Source: Agapanthus africanus (Eukaryota; Streptophyta; Magnoliopsida; Asparagales; Amaryllidaceae). Taken from it: a stretch of 64,000 nucleotides of DNA. The DNA is taken from the NCBI GenBank assembly GCA_030015575.1, contig JASDDO010000026.1:192287739-192351738 (forward strand), in the 5' to 3' direction. Shown one piece after another: positions 46,995-57,841 of this stretch (positions are counted from its first letter, which is position 1; every line of letters starts with the position of its first letter). The notes under the pieces were generated by a model. It ran no database searches and was not told the DNA's origin. It saw only the letters and a program-made list of their open reading frames with translations. The translations under genes were made by a program, and so were the position numbers.

Positions 46995-47185
46995 TAAAAC
47001 ATATACAACATCTACTAATATATATACCAATATATAGTATTTCGCTCAAGGCGTGAATAAAATGCAACATCACAGAAATGTACAGCATCACAGAACAATA
47101 CAGATATCTGGAAGCCCCGGGTTTCACAGAGCCGCTGCTGAAACCCGACGTTCCCCTGGTCGTGTGGATAGCCTGTGCAATGAAA

Positions 47186-47460
47186 AACCTAGACCCCTAC
47201 GGGCGCGGCAAGTCACCCGCCAAAACCTGAAGCGAGGCAGCCCCCTTCAGCTCCGTGAATGGACCACCCAGCACTCCACGGAATCCGGCAACTTGGGCAC
47301 CCCTCCTGGGTCAACCTATACCCCCTACGAGTGCGGCGAATAGCCCGCCAATCCTGGACTGAAGCCCCCTCCGTCTCAATGCCCTGAGATGCGGGCCCGT
47401 TGCCCTCCAGAACCCGGCTATCCGTGCACCCCACCGCGGGGCAACCCTAGTACAGAAAGT
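47186..47460 (-). repeat. GC-rich leader block of D, duplicated
   Basis: Two tandem copies, about 47186-47320 and 47321-47460, each start CCCCTACG and contain GCCCGCC or ACCCGCC, then CCGTG or GAGATGCGG, then CACCCC and GGGTCAACC or GGGGCAACC. B and C have one copy. Confidence 0.65.
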
Positions 47461-47900
47461 AAAATATACATACACCGGGTACATCGACCGCAACCAGGTC
47501 GTGCCCCAAAAGAATAATACAAACTGGCAGTGGCGGCAGTCCACATGTCGGACGCTCGTCCCGCAATATCAAATGTACATAAAACAACAAAACTGTACTA
47601 TATTGCAACCAGGCTATCCCCCACGACCGATCCGCAACACCACAGCATAAACATAGAACATCAACGTGAAAGTCACGTTCGCAAATCCGTCTAACCGGGC
47701 TATAGCAGTTAGACCAGATTTACCGATCGAGTGACATTCACGGTCGCAGATATAATGTAAATACTGTGAAATAATGTGTTTAAAAATATCCGATCGATCA
47801 AACAATTAACAAGTGGGCCCCAAAGAAAACTGTAGCACTCACAGAAATAATTGGCCCAATTTTAATATCCCAAAAGCCCTAAAATAAGCCCAGAAGCCCA

Positions 47901-48015
47901 CTGGAAAAATACGAAGCATTGACCAGACCAAGTCGCGGCGGAAGGGCGGCAGAATGTGGGGTATTGCCGCGCTTCCGCGCTCGAGGTAATGGTTCACTGT
48001 ATCGTTTTTTCCCAG
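47901..48015 (-). repeat. Foldback with double palindrome, copy d (element D leader, decayed)
   Basis: CGGCGGAAGGGCGG at 47936-47949 and CCGCGCTTCCGCGC at 47967-47980 are 31 bp apart and still nearly reverse complements of each other, although both depart from the consensus. Flanks CTGGAAAAATACG and CGTTTTTTCCCAG pair. It lies about 210 bp after the primer site. Confidence 0.78.
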
Positions 48016-48179
48016 AGTTCTTAGAACTCCCTGCACATCATTCTGAGACCACCTGAAAAAATTTTAGACACCAAAAAATTCCAACAGAAAACTGATGTGA
48101 AGGAATGTGTGGTTTTTGGGATTTCGGTCGATCGGATAAGCAAAACGCATTAGAACAAGCTAGGAAAGGTTAATGGCGT

Positions 48180-48192
48180 GGCTCTGATACCA
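48180..48192 (-). other. Primer binding site of D
   Basis: Minus strand TGGTATCAGAGCC, directly against the LTR at 48193 with no spacer base. Confidence 0.92.
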
Positions 48193-50319
48193 TGTTGCGC
48201 CACGGCAGCGCCCCGGCCTCTTTCTCGAGGCCAAAATGCGGAATAAAATTTTTTTTTTCTTGCTCGGAAACCGGCGCTACCGCGGACAATTACCCGGATC
48301 GTAAACCATTAACCTATACTAGCTAACAAGAGATAGGGTGAGAAGTATACCGAGCGATCCGTGTCCTTCGGTCTTCGTCTCCACTCCGATCTCCCGCGGA
48401 ATCTCCGTCACCTCCTCGCTCGTCGGAAAGGGCACCACGTAGCCGGAATCTTTTACGGGCTCCCGCCTCTTGACCGAGGCAACTCGGGCGCGAAGTTGGC
48501 TAGCCGACGCGTCCAAGGCTTGCTATAGAATAGTGTAGTGAACTTGTCTCTTGGGGTTATGAGGTTGCCTTGATGTGGAGGAATGGAGAAGAGAAGGAGA
48601 GAAAGAAAATGAGCTATGAAGCTAATCTTTTGCAACCATGGAAAATGAGATGAGAAATGCCACACCACAAATAATTCCCTCTCCCTCTTTTTCTTGAAGT
48701 GGCCGGCCCCCCTTACTCTCAAAATAGATTGGAGAGAGAAAAAGCAAATGCAAGAAAGAATATAAATCAACAATAATAGAAATTGGTCACTCTCATTTCT
48801 TATCTTATCATATCAAACAACCATCACAATGAAAGCAAGTGAGAAGACCAAAAAAGGATCTCATGATGAAATAACAATCATGATGCCACAAATATGCAAA
48901 GAAACCCCTCACAAAATGTTAATTGCAAACTTGCAATTAACACCCTCCACCAAGAAAGTCCGACCGAGAAGGAATGAAGGAAAACCGGCCGGAACGGAAT
49001 GCAAACTGGCAACCCCAGAAAACCGATCCCATAATAAATTACAGGAAAACCCCTATACTGTGCATACACACCCGCATCTGTATTCCCACTGAACACAAAT
49101 GTAAAGAGACAAAACTACACTATCAAATACTAGAATCCGGCTTAAGCCAAAGCCGGCTAGTAAAAACTGTCCGATCACGATCCGTGCAATACCGCACGTA
49201 TCTGATCGAACCCTGCCATATCTCCATACGGCCTCTACAGCGTTTCGCCCGAAACTTGAGTAACTGTAACTGTGGTGGACTCTAAAGACTCGTCAATACT
49301 ATGGCTGTGGATTTAACCACTGGCACGTCAGAGGTATAAGCCAATACGTGACGGGCCACCAGCTATTGACCAAATGGGACGTCGATGTGGAAGCTCACCC
49401 CGACACCCAACTGAGCCTGTCAGTGACAATATCCGTACAGTCCGGTCCGTTCGTCTATGAGTATCGCATGGCGGGCCTAGGGGGTTGGTAAAAGTCAGAC
49501 CCCCAAAAGCGGTACAAGTCGTGTCGGAGCGTAGCCCAGAACACCCTGAGATACTACTGGAATACCTACCAGTAAATCTCCTGCCTCGGCCGAGGGCTTT
49601 GTGTAATGGCTCTCCTAGACACAGCGCGACCTCACCCCCAATACCGGGAGAGACGAACCCCTGAAGATCCGCTCACTGCCTCCATGTGGCTCGGGACTGT
49701 ACCCAACTAAAACCTGTTTGCACGACTCCTTTGAGCCGTGGTAGGGTAGTAATCAAAGCACAGTGGGAACTCACACGAGACAAATGACGATCCTCAGGTC
49801 GATGAACTAACCTGTACACATGTCACCAGGGAACTGCTATCTGACATCTGGTATAAGACCAACTAGCAGGTTCCCGGCGAGTCCTGTCCGGTGTACTCAT
49901 AACCCAATGAGCACCTGTATACATCTTAGGTGAACCAACTGACACCAGTGGCTTGTGAGACCGGCCACCGCCCCTCGTCGGGGTCTCGACTGTATACACT
50001 AGTCTACTAACGGAGTATCGATGCCCTGTCTCGAAACTCCTACGACTAGGGACCTTTTAAGGATGTGCTTATAGACCACCAGCTCCCACGTATATGATCG
50101 CCATCATACTGCTGGCAGTCAAGCAAGAATCCTAGGGGCTCTATCAACGTGTAATAGCGACATGTCAGGTCACCTAAAGCAGTATACGATGATAAAGATA
50201 AACCAGATAGCATACTATCATCTCGAGTAAGACTGTCCTACCGGGATAGGTCCTCCCTCAATCATTGCAATCACGTGCCTGTGATCCAATAATTGACTCT
50301 GAGGGCACTATCTCCAACA
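48193..50319 (-). repeat. 5' LTR of element D
   Basis: 2127 bp, paired with 40375-42502 and followed by the GCCAA target copy. Confidence 0.96.
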
Positions 50320-50324
50320 GCCAA

Positions 50325-51633
50325 GAACTCTTAAGCAACTACGATCTCTCAAAAGAAAGCTCGCGTATATCCGGCAGTTCATAGCCAACATCTCCGGAAA
50401 ATATCGCCCCTACAACCATCTGATGAAGAGAGGGGCCCCGTTCATCTAGGATTAGAAATGCCAAAACACACTACACAAATCAAACAATACCTGCAAAATC
50501 CACTGGTATTAGCCGCCCCAGTTAATGAAAACCCCCTTATCTTATACACAATAGCCCTAGAAGGTTCTCTAGGCATGCTTTGGGCATAAGAGAACGATCA
50601 AGGAAAGGAGAGAGCTCTCCACAATCTAAGTCGGGTTCCCTTTGGGGCCGAACGAAACTATTCCCCCATCGAAAAGCATTGCCTAGCATTGATATTTGTA
50701 ATAATGAAGCTCAGACACTAAGCCTTAGCGCATGAGGTCCACCTCATATCAAGGGTAGATCCTTTCAAATATCTGATATCAAAGGCCATACTGATGGGAA
50801 GGCTTTCCAAATGGGCTCTCTTGCTGATGGAGCTCCCTATAACGTATCGACTCCTCAAGGTGGTGAAAGGACAAGCCATTGCAGACTTTCTCACGGAACA
50901 TCCGATACCAGCCGACTCCCCCTTAAATTGTGAGTTGCCGGATGAGCACGCGTTCGACGCAATCGAAGAAGATAAAGAAGAAAATGATTCTCAATGGGAG
51001 CTCTACTTTGATGGAGCATCTTCCATGAAGCGGCGAAAGAAAAACACTCCCATAATAAAAACCAGGGTAGGACCAATCTTCATGACCCTGCAAGTAGGAA
51101 TATTGCGCTACGCTCTCTCATTGACGGAACCCAGAACTAATGAAGTGGAATATGAAGCTTTGATAGCCGGTCTTGAGATCGCTATCGACATGGGAATCAA
51201 GAACTTCATCATATATAGAGACTCCCCGCTGATCGTTAGTCAAATAAACGTCGATTATAAAATATGTAAGCCAGAGTTGATAAGGTATGTCGAAAGAGTG
51301 CAGCAGCTGCTGAAACAAATCCCCTCCTATATACTGGAAAGCATACCGCGACCGAAAAACAACAAAGCGGATGCGTTATCCAAGTTGGCTAAATATTTGG
51401 CCGATGAAGACCTCGATCACGTAGGGATCACTGTTCAAAGTCCCAGGATTCTCGCGCCAGCGGATACATCTTCAGAAGACCTGATAGAGTCACCCAAAAG
51501 AAAAGAAATGACCGAACAAGTAGTCCTTCAAATAGAGGACGAGGAAGAGGTCAAGGACTGTAGGGAAGTCTTCATAGACTACTTTAAGTCCAACGAACGT
51601 CTGAAGATGCATCGTCTAAATATCAGCTCATGA
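50325..51633 (+). pseudogene. T reverse transcriptase end, RNase H and second RNase H
   Basis: After the D insertion the frame resumes with RTLKQLRSLKRKLAYIRQFI and NHLMKRGAPF, the usual end of a Gypsy reverse transcriptase. The first RNase H (about 50480-50790) is decayed, with remnants such as the SPIEKHCLALIF block near 50665-50700. An open frame of 279 codons (50794-51633) opens GRLSKWALLLMELPITYRL and carries the archaeal-type RNase H of Tat elements: ELYFDGASS, NEVEYEALIAGLEIAIDMGI, DSPLIVSQI and PKNNKADALSKLAKYL. The acidic residues of this second RNase H are present, although a D-to-GDS change cannot be fully judged because YRDSPL stands for the common GDSQL. Confidence 0.85.
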
Positions 51634-52809
51634 AACGAGATTTGTCATTTACCTTCGTCAATTATACTCTATATAAGAGATCATTCGACTTTCTATGGCT
51701 AAGATGCCTAAGGCAGAAGGAAGCAAAGAAAGTCGTCTAAGAAGTACACGATGGACCTTGCGGCTCTCATTAGGCGGGTCCAAAGATGAAACTGAAGATA
51801 AAAAGGATGGGCTACTATTGGCATACAATGATTCAGGACTTTCTCGAATACGCAAAGCAGTGTCACTCGTGCCAAATACATGGGGAATTTATACATCAAC
51901 ATCCAAATCCGTTACACCCGACAGTGGCTAGTTAGCCGTTTGAGATGTGGGGAACAGATATAATCGGCCCCATCGAACCAGCGTCATTCAAAGGACATCG
52001 GTTTATACTGGCAACAACCGATTTCTTCTCTAAGTGGGCAGAAGCAATGCCACTAAGGGAGGTGAAGACGGAGAATATCCTCCACTTCTTCAAAACCCAT
52101 GTCATATATCGGTTCGGAACTCCACGACGAATTATCTCGGATAATGGACCAGCTTATAGAAGCCATAAAATAAGCCGCTTTGCACAGCAACACAGGATAG
52201 ACCGGTGATACTCCTCAATTTATAATCCTCGGGCCAATGGTTTAGCTGAAGCGTTCAACAAGACCTTGACCAAGATTATATAAAAGTCGGTGTCCAGAAA
52301 TAAAAAAGACTGGCACGAAAGGCTGCATGAAGCTCTTTGGGAATACCGAACAACATTTAAAACGGTGAAAAATACGACACCATATGCATTGGTGTTTGGC
52401 GTTGAAGCGATGCTCCCCCATTGGAGATAGAACTCCTCTCTTTACGAGTAGAAGATCAATACGAGTTGAAAGATGAAGAACATACTTATCTTAGGCTCAA
52501 GGAGCTCGACACCCTCGACGAAACCCGCCTTATAGCACAACAAAATCTGGAGGCTTATAAGGCAAGGATGACGTGGTCATAAGAAAAACTGACCAGGCCG
52601 AGAACATCCGCCAAAGCGAGCTCGTGCCGGTTGTCAAAAGACCGATGATTCCTAATCATGCAAAGCGGGGAAAGTTAGAGCCAAATTATGAAGGCACGTA
52701 CATCATAGGAAAAATCTACAAAGGTGGAGCCTACCTGCTCATGTATATGCATGGCGAACAGCCATTACGGCCAATAAACGGCCGATTCCTCAAAAAGTAC
52801 TACGCTTGA
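51634..52809 (+). pseudogene. T integrase
   Basis: A zinc-finger remnant precedes 51940. The core begins at 51940 with FEMWGTDIIGPI (first Asp), then FILATTDFFSKWAEAMPL, and FGTPRRIISDNGPAY (second Asp). A TGA at 52206-52208 breaks the frame; the reading then continues with NPRANGLAEAFNKTLTKI (the Glu) and LHEALWEYRTTFKT up to about 52420. Another frame change precedes the C-terminal part, 52573-52809, with NYEGTYIIGKIYKGGAYLL and INGRFLKKYYA before the stop. The catalytic residues are all visible but cannot be joined in one protein. Confidence 0.87.
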
Positions 52810-53280
52810 AGAGTCATGACTTAGGTCAATGATAGATGATGATACTTGTGTCCACTCTGTATCTTCCTGAGTCGGAACTCTGAAAGTAGTACCAAAAAAT
52901 GTTCGTCCTAAAAAATGGGGATGTTGGATCGAGTGGTCCTTAAACTAATAATGGACCATTACGTTCTTAAACTGGTTTCAGACTGAGAAGTCCTTACACT
53001 AAAACTTCGTCTCGAACATGAGGATGTTGGACCATGATGTCCTTAAACTAACATGTTTAGCCCTACAGTGGATCCCTATATCGATTACCGTATACAATCT
53101 ATGGGCATAAATAATCCATGTCCCCTCCAGGTCCTATATAATGTAGTCCTTAAAAAAATGTTTGTCCACAAGCGAAATGGGCATGCATAAAAACCCAAAA
53201 GGGCGCCGTGAGTAAAAACAGCAGGACTGCCAGCGCGGTAATGAAAACTCGAAAAGGCACGAACTCGTTAAAAGAAAGCT
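52810..53280 (+). other. T downstream region, possible 3' LTR start
   Basis: No gene. AAAAAATGGGGA at 52910-52921 followed by TGTTGGATCG could be a purine tract and LTR border. The phrase GGATGTTGGA recurs at 53020, each time followed by a GTCCTTAAACTAA-type string, so it may instead be a local repeat. Confidence 0.4.
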
Positions 53281-54160
53281 AAAAATGCACTTGCAAAGTC
53301 CTCACGACTTTGTAAGAAGAAAACACCTGTGTGAGATCCTTATGACTCACAAAGGAGAAACACACTTAGGAATTCATATGACTTCTAAGGAGAAAATACA
53401 CTTACGAGATCCTCACGACCCGTAAGGAAAATATACCCTCTATAAGACCCTCACGACTTATAGAATTCAAAAGCCTTCAGTTACAGGGATCTAAACCTGT
53501 GCTTAAGCCATCAAACCCCCATAAATTTAGGCCCTACAGGCAGTCCAATATTGACCCTTGTATACAATCTACGGGCGTAAATAAATATATTCTCGACTAA
53601 GTCCCATAAAGAATGAGAAACATCGTTAACATAATGAATGGCACTTGTGAGTCCTTACGACTTGCAAGAGAAAATACCACTTAGTAGTCCTCACGACTTT
53701 TAAGGAGAATACACCTGTGAGATCCTCACGACTTATATGGAGAAATATCTTTATGAGACCCTTACGGATCATAAAGTCAAAAGCCTCGGTTGACAGAATC
53801 CTAACCCTGTTTGCTAAGCTTCTTTTGTTCAAATCATGAAAAGCAAATGATGATTCGCTCCTTGCAACATTCCAGTTATAGCGATGCTGATGCCAAAATT
53901 GATATAAGATTCTAAATTCTCAACTCGCAATAAAAAGTAGCGAGTAAAAAACAAAAAAATAACATACACAAAATGATTGGGCACTACGAAAAATAGCCGA
54001 AATGATTGGGCAATCGTGACTTTCGCTATATGAAAAGCCAAAAAGTTAGAGCATCACAAAAATAAATAAAAAATATAAATAATAAAATAAAAAATTTCTG
54101 CCGTGCAAGTAGGTCCATACTGACTCTTGTATACAATCTATGGGCACAAATGAAAGAAAG
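53066..54160 (+). repeat. Long-period repeat containing the hairpin blocks
   Basis: A segment with CCCTACAG or CCGTGCAAG, then TGTATACAATCTAYGGG and then GYAAATRAA-type sequence occurs near 53066, 53525 and 54105. A hairpin block follows each of the first two, so unit and block were duplicated together with a period of roughly 460-575 bp. Confidence 0.65.
53289..53776. repeat. Hairpin array with constant loop and changing stems
   Basis: Two blocks of about 45-50 bp units. Block 1 (53289-53470) has five and block 2 (53644-53776) has four. Units share the loop CCTCACGA or CCTTACGA. Stems differ but pair: CTTGCAAAGT with ACTTTGTAAG (53290-53316), CTTACG with CGTAAG (53401-53426), TCTATAAG with CTTATAGA (53439-53464), CTTGTGAGT with ACTTGCAAG (53644-53668, two G-T pairs), CTTTATGA with TCATAAAG (53749-53776). 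The unit near 53714-53740 pairs poorly. Confidence 0.82.
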
Positions 54161-54182
54161 GGAACCATATTTTCCCACCTTG

Positions 54183-54712
54183 CTTCGTTAAAAGAAGTTT
54201 CAGATCTCGATGGGAGCATCTACAGCCTAGAGATCATCTCGACGTTCTTTCTCATTCCAGCAAGGTATGGACACAACGGCCAAATAAAAGGGGAGTGACG
54301 GTATATTCCTAACTTCAGATCTTAATGGCAACATTTACAGCCTAGAGATCATCTCGACGTTCTTCCTCATTCCAGGGTGCGGACGCAACGGCCAAATAAA
54401 AGTGGAGTGACGGCAAAATTCTATCTCCAGATCTCGATTGCGATATATACAACATAGAGATCACATAGATGTCTACCGTACTTCAGCAAAGAATCGATAC
54501 GACACCAAAAAAAAGAAAAAGAAAAAGAAATGACAGTATATTCCTAGCTTCGGGTCTTGACGGCAAGCCTAGAGACCATTGGAGATCATCCTACCCCAGA
54601 AGGGTGCGATTATGACTCATCGGAGCTTCAAATTAAGCCTAACCTCAAATAAAAAGCGCCACGGCTAATACCTAACGCTTGATCTTCTGACAGTAATACG
54701 AATATTCCAACC
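54183..54712. repeat. Second copy of the T tandem array
   Basis: About four monomers (starts near 54188, 54315, 54425, 54550) match those at 31693-33230, including CAGATCTCGATGG, CTACAGCCTAGAGATCATCT and the closing GCGCCACGG / ACCTAACGCT segment. The alternating second monomer type of the left array is missing here. Confidence 0.83.
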
Positions 54713-55518
54713 TAAAGAAGATTACTTGAAGACGTCTAGTCTAGCCTCAGAAGGGATCATAGACACGACAGTCGTGGGGCTACTCGAGCAACAACTTAAG
54801 GGACTGCATATCGAGAAATACATCAACCAACGCGATGGTACGATGGACTTAAACCTAGTACCACAAACTTAACGGACCCCTATCATAAAAGAGTGGGGGT
54901 ATCTACATCCAACGTTAGAGCGAGTTTGCCTATAAACCTGAGGGATGTAAACTAAAAACACTTCGAAATATGTGACTAAACTAGAAACTCCGAGATGTGT
55001 GAATAAACTAAAAACTCCAAAATGAGTGAATAAACTAGAAACTCGGAAATGAGCGAATAAACTAGTCCTTGCCAAATCGAGAAATAAAGGCGCAACTTTG
55101 AAAATAAAATATCTTTAATTCACAAATCAAATGTTTAAAAGATACAATCTATAAAAAAGGGATACAAGGACAACTGTTAAGAAGGTGGGGTTTTCAGCAA
55201 AACAGCGACCCTCTTATTCTCTTGTCGGAGCTCATTTTCGTGCTCCGGTGGTGCTGCCAGTAGCGTTTCTATTTAAGTTTGTTGTTGTAGGCACGAATTA
55301 AGCTTCTCAAAAAGCTCCTGTTTAGCAACCTCATGGCCCCTCATTCCTTATTCTGTAAAATCAAGGTCCCTCTTCAACTATACACCTCTGAAAATACAGC
55401 ATTGAAGATTTTGGAAGATGACTTAGAGCCGCACAACATTAGCATCCATCTGGGCTCGTAATTATCCTAACTCTTGAGAAGTTGCCTCATATGCCTCTTG
55501 CTCTTTGGCTAGCTTCTG
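54713..55518. other. No gene seen
   Basis: AT-rich DNA between the tandem array and the antisense gene. It contains a short direct repeat of AACTAGAAACTC / AACTAAAAACTCC type at about 54975-55060 (four units of about 27 bp) that creates a spurious minus-strand frame. Confidence 0.5.
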
Positions 55519-57048
55519 CTAGTAACGTTGAACGAGGGCGGCATACTGTTCGACTCGTGCACTCAATTGGGCCCTTAAAGATAAAGCCTTAGGTGAGATA
55601 CGCTTGTGCTCAATCTCACCACGGATGAAATCTTCACTATGGAAAGTCATAAGAGTCGCCAACATAGAGTTGACTTCATTCGCAAAGTCCCTAACAGATG
55701 TGAGGGCCTCGACATCAAGGTCTTCAATAAATTCGCTCAGCATGCGCCTGCTATTTTCCACACCTCTAGAAGATTGGCGTTTAGTGAAGGGTCCTGCAAG
55801 CATAGCTATGTGAGATTTAAAGAGAATCGAAACCAGTGGAGCCGCTACAGATAAAGATGGGTCAGATCTCTATTTAAATAAAAAAATGAATAAGATCTAA
55901 CCTACCTATAGTTAGAAACGGCAAATCTGGGAGCATAGTGGGCTCAGCCATTTCTTCATCTTCTCCTTTGAGCCGTAAGACTGTATTCAATACAAGAAAA
56001 TTCTTATTAGGAAAGGATTACTTGTAGAAAGTTAAAATAAGAAATGAAAGATATACTAACCAATGCCAGAAGGAGGGACATGTCCCAATTGGAGGGCAAA
56101 GTGCGAGGTTAACGCTTAATACAGATGGTTGAAAAGCACTCTTGCAGGATTGCGATAGCATACTCCAAGCAATTAACATAAGTCGTAATTTCAATGCTCA
56201 AATGAAGAAATAAAAAAAATCTAAGGGAAAAATTACCTTCCATCGCTAAGCCCGAGAAGACTCGGGGAAGTGCAAAGGAGATAGGTGGAGCGACAATGGT
56301 CATGGTGCCGGCTGATGGGGGTTCTTCAATTAGTAGATCACCAACGTTTGTCGAACCTATACCAGAAATAAAGAAAAAGTTAGCAAATATATCTAGCAAT
56401 AATTAGAATTTGAAAGTAATAACATGTAAGGTACCTGCGGATCTCATGAGAGTCGGCGATGCAGGAACCATGATTGTGTCTGGAGCATCATTAGTCGCAA
56501 CAACTTCTTCGACTTCCATCACCACAGAGGAGACGGATTCAAGATCTGCGCCCTCGTCTCCCGAATCAATAAAGGGTGTCGCTATGCTAGCGTTATTTAC
56601 AGATGCTGGAGACCCACTGGGGGAAGGAGTGGTAGTTGGAGTAATATTGAACTCGGGGTTGTGGTCCTTCGTCCCAGAATCTCCAAATTCCGCTGCTTCA
56701 TTCGCTGCTCCATCAACTAAAATTGTCCCTACTGTATCAGGTGTCATCAAAAAAAAATTGGGAATGTTATAATTCGAATAAGTTGCTATGGGAAGAAACC
56801 TGGAAAATAAATAAATAAATCTTACCAGGTTTTGTCGAGGTACTATGCGCCGTTACTCCCTTAAGTAAATGCTTCGCCTATTCATGATCTGCACGTCCAA
56901 TCTGCCTATGAGTGTTTGACAAGGCAAGAGGGATATCCTCCACAGGAGCATTAGGGGTTCGTGTTTTTCTTGAGCCTGCACTTGCGTCCAAGTTGGCATG
57001 ACGCTCCCTTTCTGTATGCCTCTAGTGTTTCTCCTCCATTTTAGCCAT
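55519..57048 (-). pseudogene. Spliced antisense gene in T, six exons, two early stops
   Basis: On the minus strand exons can be placed at about 57048-56826, 56731-56435, 56356-56237, 56114-56061, 55980-55906 and 55844-55519. All five introns are GT-AG (94, 78, 122, 80 and 61 bp), and every junction interrupts a codon after its first base, so the frame is kept throughout. The protein would be about 360 residues: a charged start (ERERHANLDASAGSRKTRTP), an acidic middle rich in Ser, Thr and Pro (exon 2), and a helical end (FIEDLDVEALTSVRDFANEV). Exon 1 has two TAG codons (57022-57024 and 56878-56880), probably former Gln codons. I do not recognise the family. Tat elements are known to carry antisense genes upstream of the 3' LTR; a captured host gene is the other option. 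Confidence 0.65.
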
Positions 57049-57060
57049 ACGCAGAGACCT

Positions 57061-57841
57061 TGTAACATTTCAAAAAATATAAAATATTATTTTTGGAATT
57101 TAGTATTAAAATAATATATTTCGCGAAAACTGCCCGATTTGTGAAATTGGGGTTTTCGTAAAATGGTTTAAATATATACCAATAATTGTGAAATAATTGG
57201 CGATTTAAAATGATTTATTCATTTAAAAATATATTTATCGGATTTAGCATTTTTATAATTAATTAAATGCAGTTGAAATAAAACTTGATTAGTGCACTAC
57301 TAATCACAATTAAGCCAAATCCGTGTTTCTACGGTTTTCCATGTCTTGTTGCATGTTGTTGCATTTGTGTTGTTTTATTGGTGTTGTGTATTATTGTGAG
57401 AAAAAGAGAAAAGGGTTAAAAAGAGAAAGATTGGAGAGAGCGGGAGAGAGAGAGTGAGAATAAGAGAGAGTGAGAATAAGAGGGCAGCCATTCTTTCATC
57501 CCCATTTGTTTTTCTCATCATCTTCCTCCTCATATCCCTCCACCTTGACCCCCAAGAATCATCTCCAAATCTTCATCAAAACCCTACACCCTCTTCATTA
57601 AAGTTGATCCCCCCTCATCCTGAACACTTTGGACCAATCAAAGTTGAATTTTGGAGACTTTGGGAAGCTAGGATTTTTCTTGAGTTGCCCAAATGAGGTA
57701 TATCTTCTTCCATTTAGTTTAGTTTGAGTTTTCTTGTATTCTAGTTTAGTTTAGAATGTGATTTGGTTAGGGTATGTGATGTTTAGAAATTTCAAGAGAA
57801 GGGTTGGGTGATTTTGTGGACTTGTGAGATTTAGTGGCTGT
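57061..57841 (+). repeat. Start of a Tekay-like Gypsy LTR (K), cut by N
   Basis: It begins TGTAACATTTC and continues with the AT-rich, TTTGGAATTTAG-type sequence and GAAATTGGGG typical of chromovirus LTR starts. A GAGAGAGAGAGAGTGAGAAT tract lies near 57440-57480. It breaks exon 1 of the antisense gene. Its remainder must lie beyond the window, after N. No TSD can be checked. Confidence 0.55.

Larger units (their letters stand above)
40375..50319 (-). mobile_element. Copia LTR retrotransposon D, young but coding-dead
   Basis: LTRs 40375-42502 and 48193-50319 start TGTTGCGCC and end TCCAACA. Direct repeats GCCAA at 40370-40374 and 50320-50324 flank it, and the T reverse transcriptase frame closes up when it is removed. 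The LTRs differ by about seven substitutions and one A/T-run length change over 2.13 kb. The internal 5.7 kb has a purine tract, decayed pol, a duplicated block, a 2.3 kb leader and a perfect primer site, but no usable frame. Confidence 0.97.
33880..57060 (+). mobile_element. Tat-like Gypsy retrotransposon T, interrupted by D and cut by K
   Basis: The order is LTR end and primer site at 36500, gag remnant, reverse transcriptase, RNase H, a second archaeal-type RNase H, then integrase: reverse transcriptase before integrase marks Gypsy, and the extra RNase H (LYFDGASS, then NNKADALSKLA) marks the Tat clade. Downstream of pol lie hairpin repeats, a tandem array and an antisense gene, typical of the long 3' regions of that clade. 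D sits in the reverse transcriptase. A Tekay-like LTR starts at 57061 and cuts the 3' side. The 3' LTR was not identified; a purine-rich AAAAAATGGGGA before TGTTGG at 52922 is one possible border. The left limit is approximate. Confidence 0.75.

Noticed and set aside
53289-53776. CRISPR-like array
   Set aside because: Units have a constant loop and paired changing stems rather than constant repeats and unique spacers, and the host is a plant.
55870-55905. Alternative 36-bp last intron for the antisense gene
   Set aside because: Too short for plant splicing; the acceptor at 55845 gives 61 bp and keeps frame.
56800-56825. 26-bp first intron ending CCAG
   Set aside because: Far too short; the acceptor at 56732 gives 94 bp and keeps frame.
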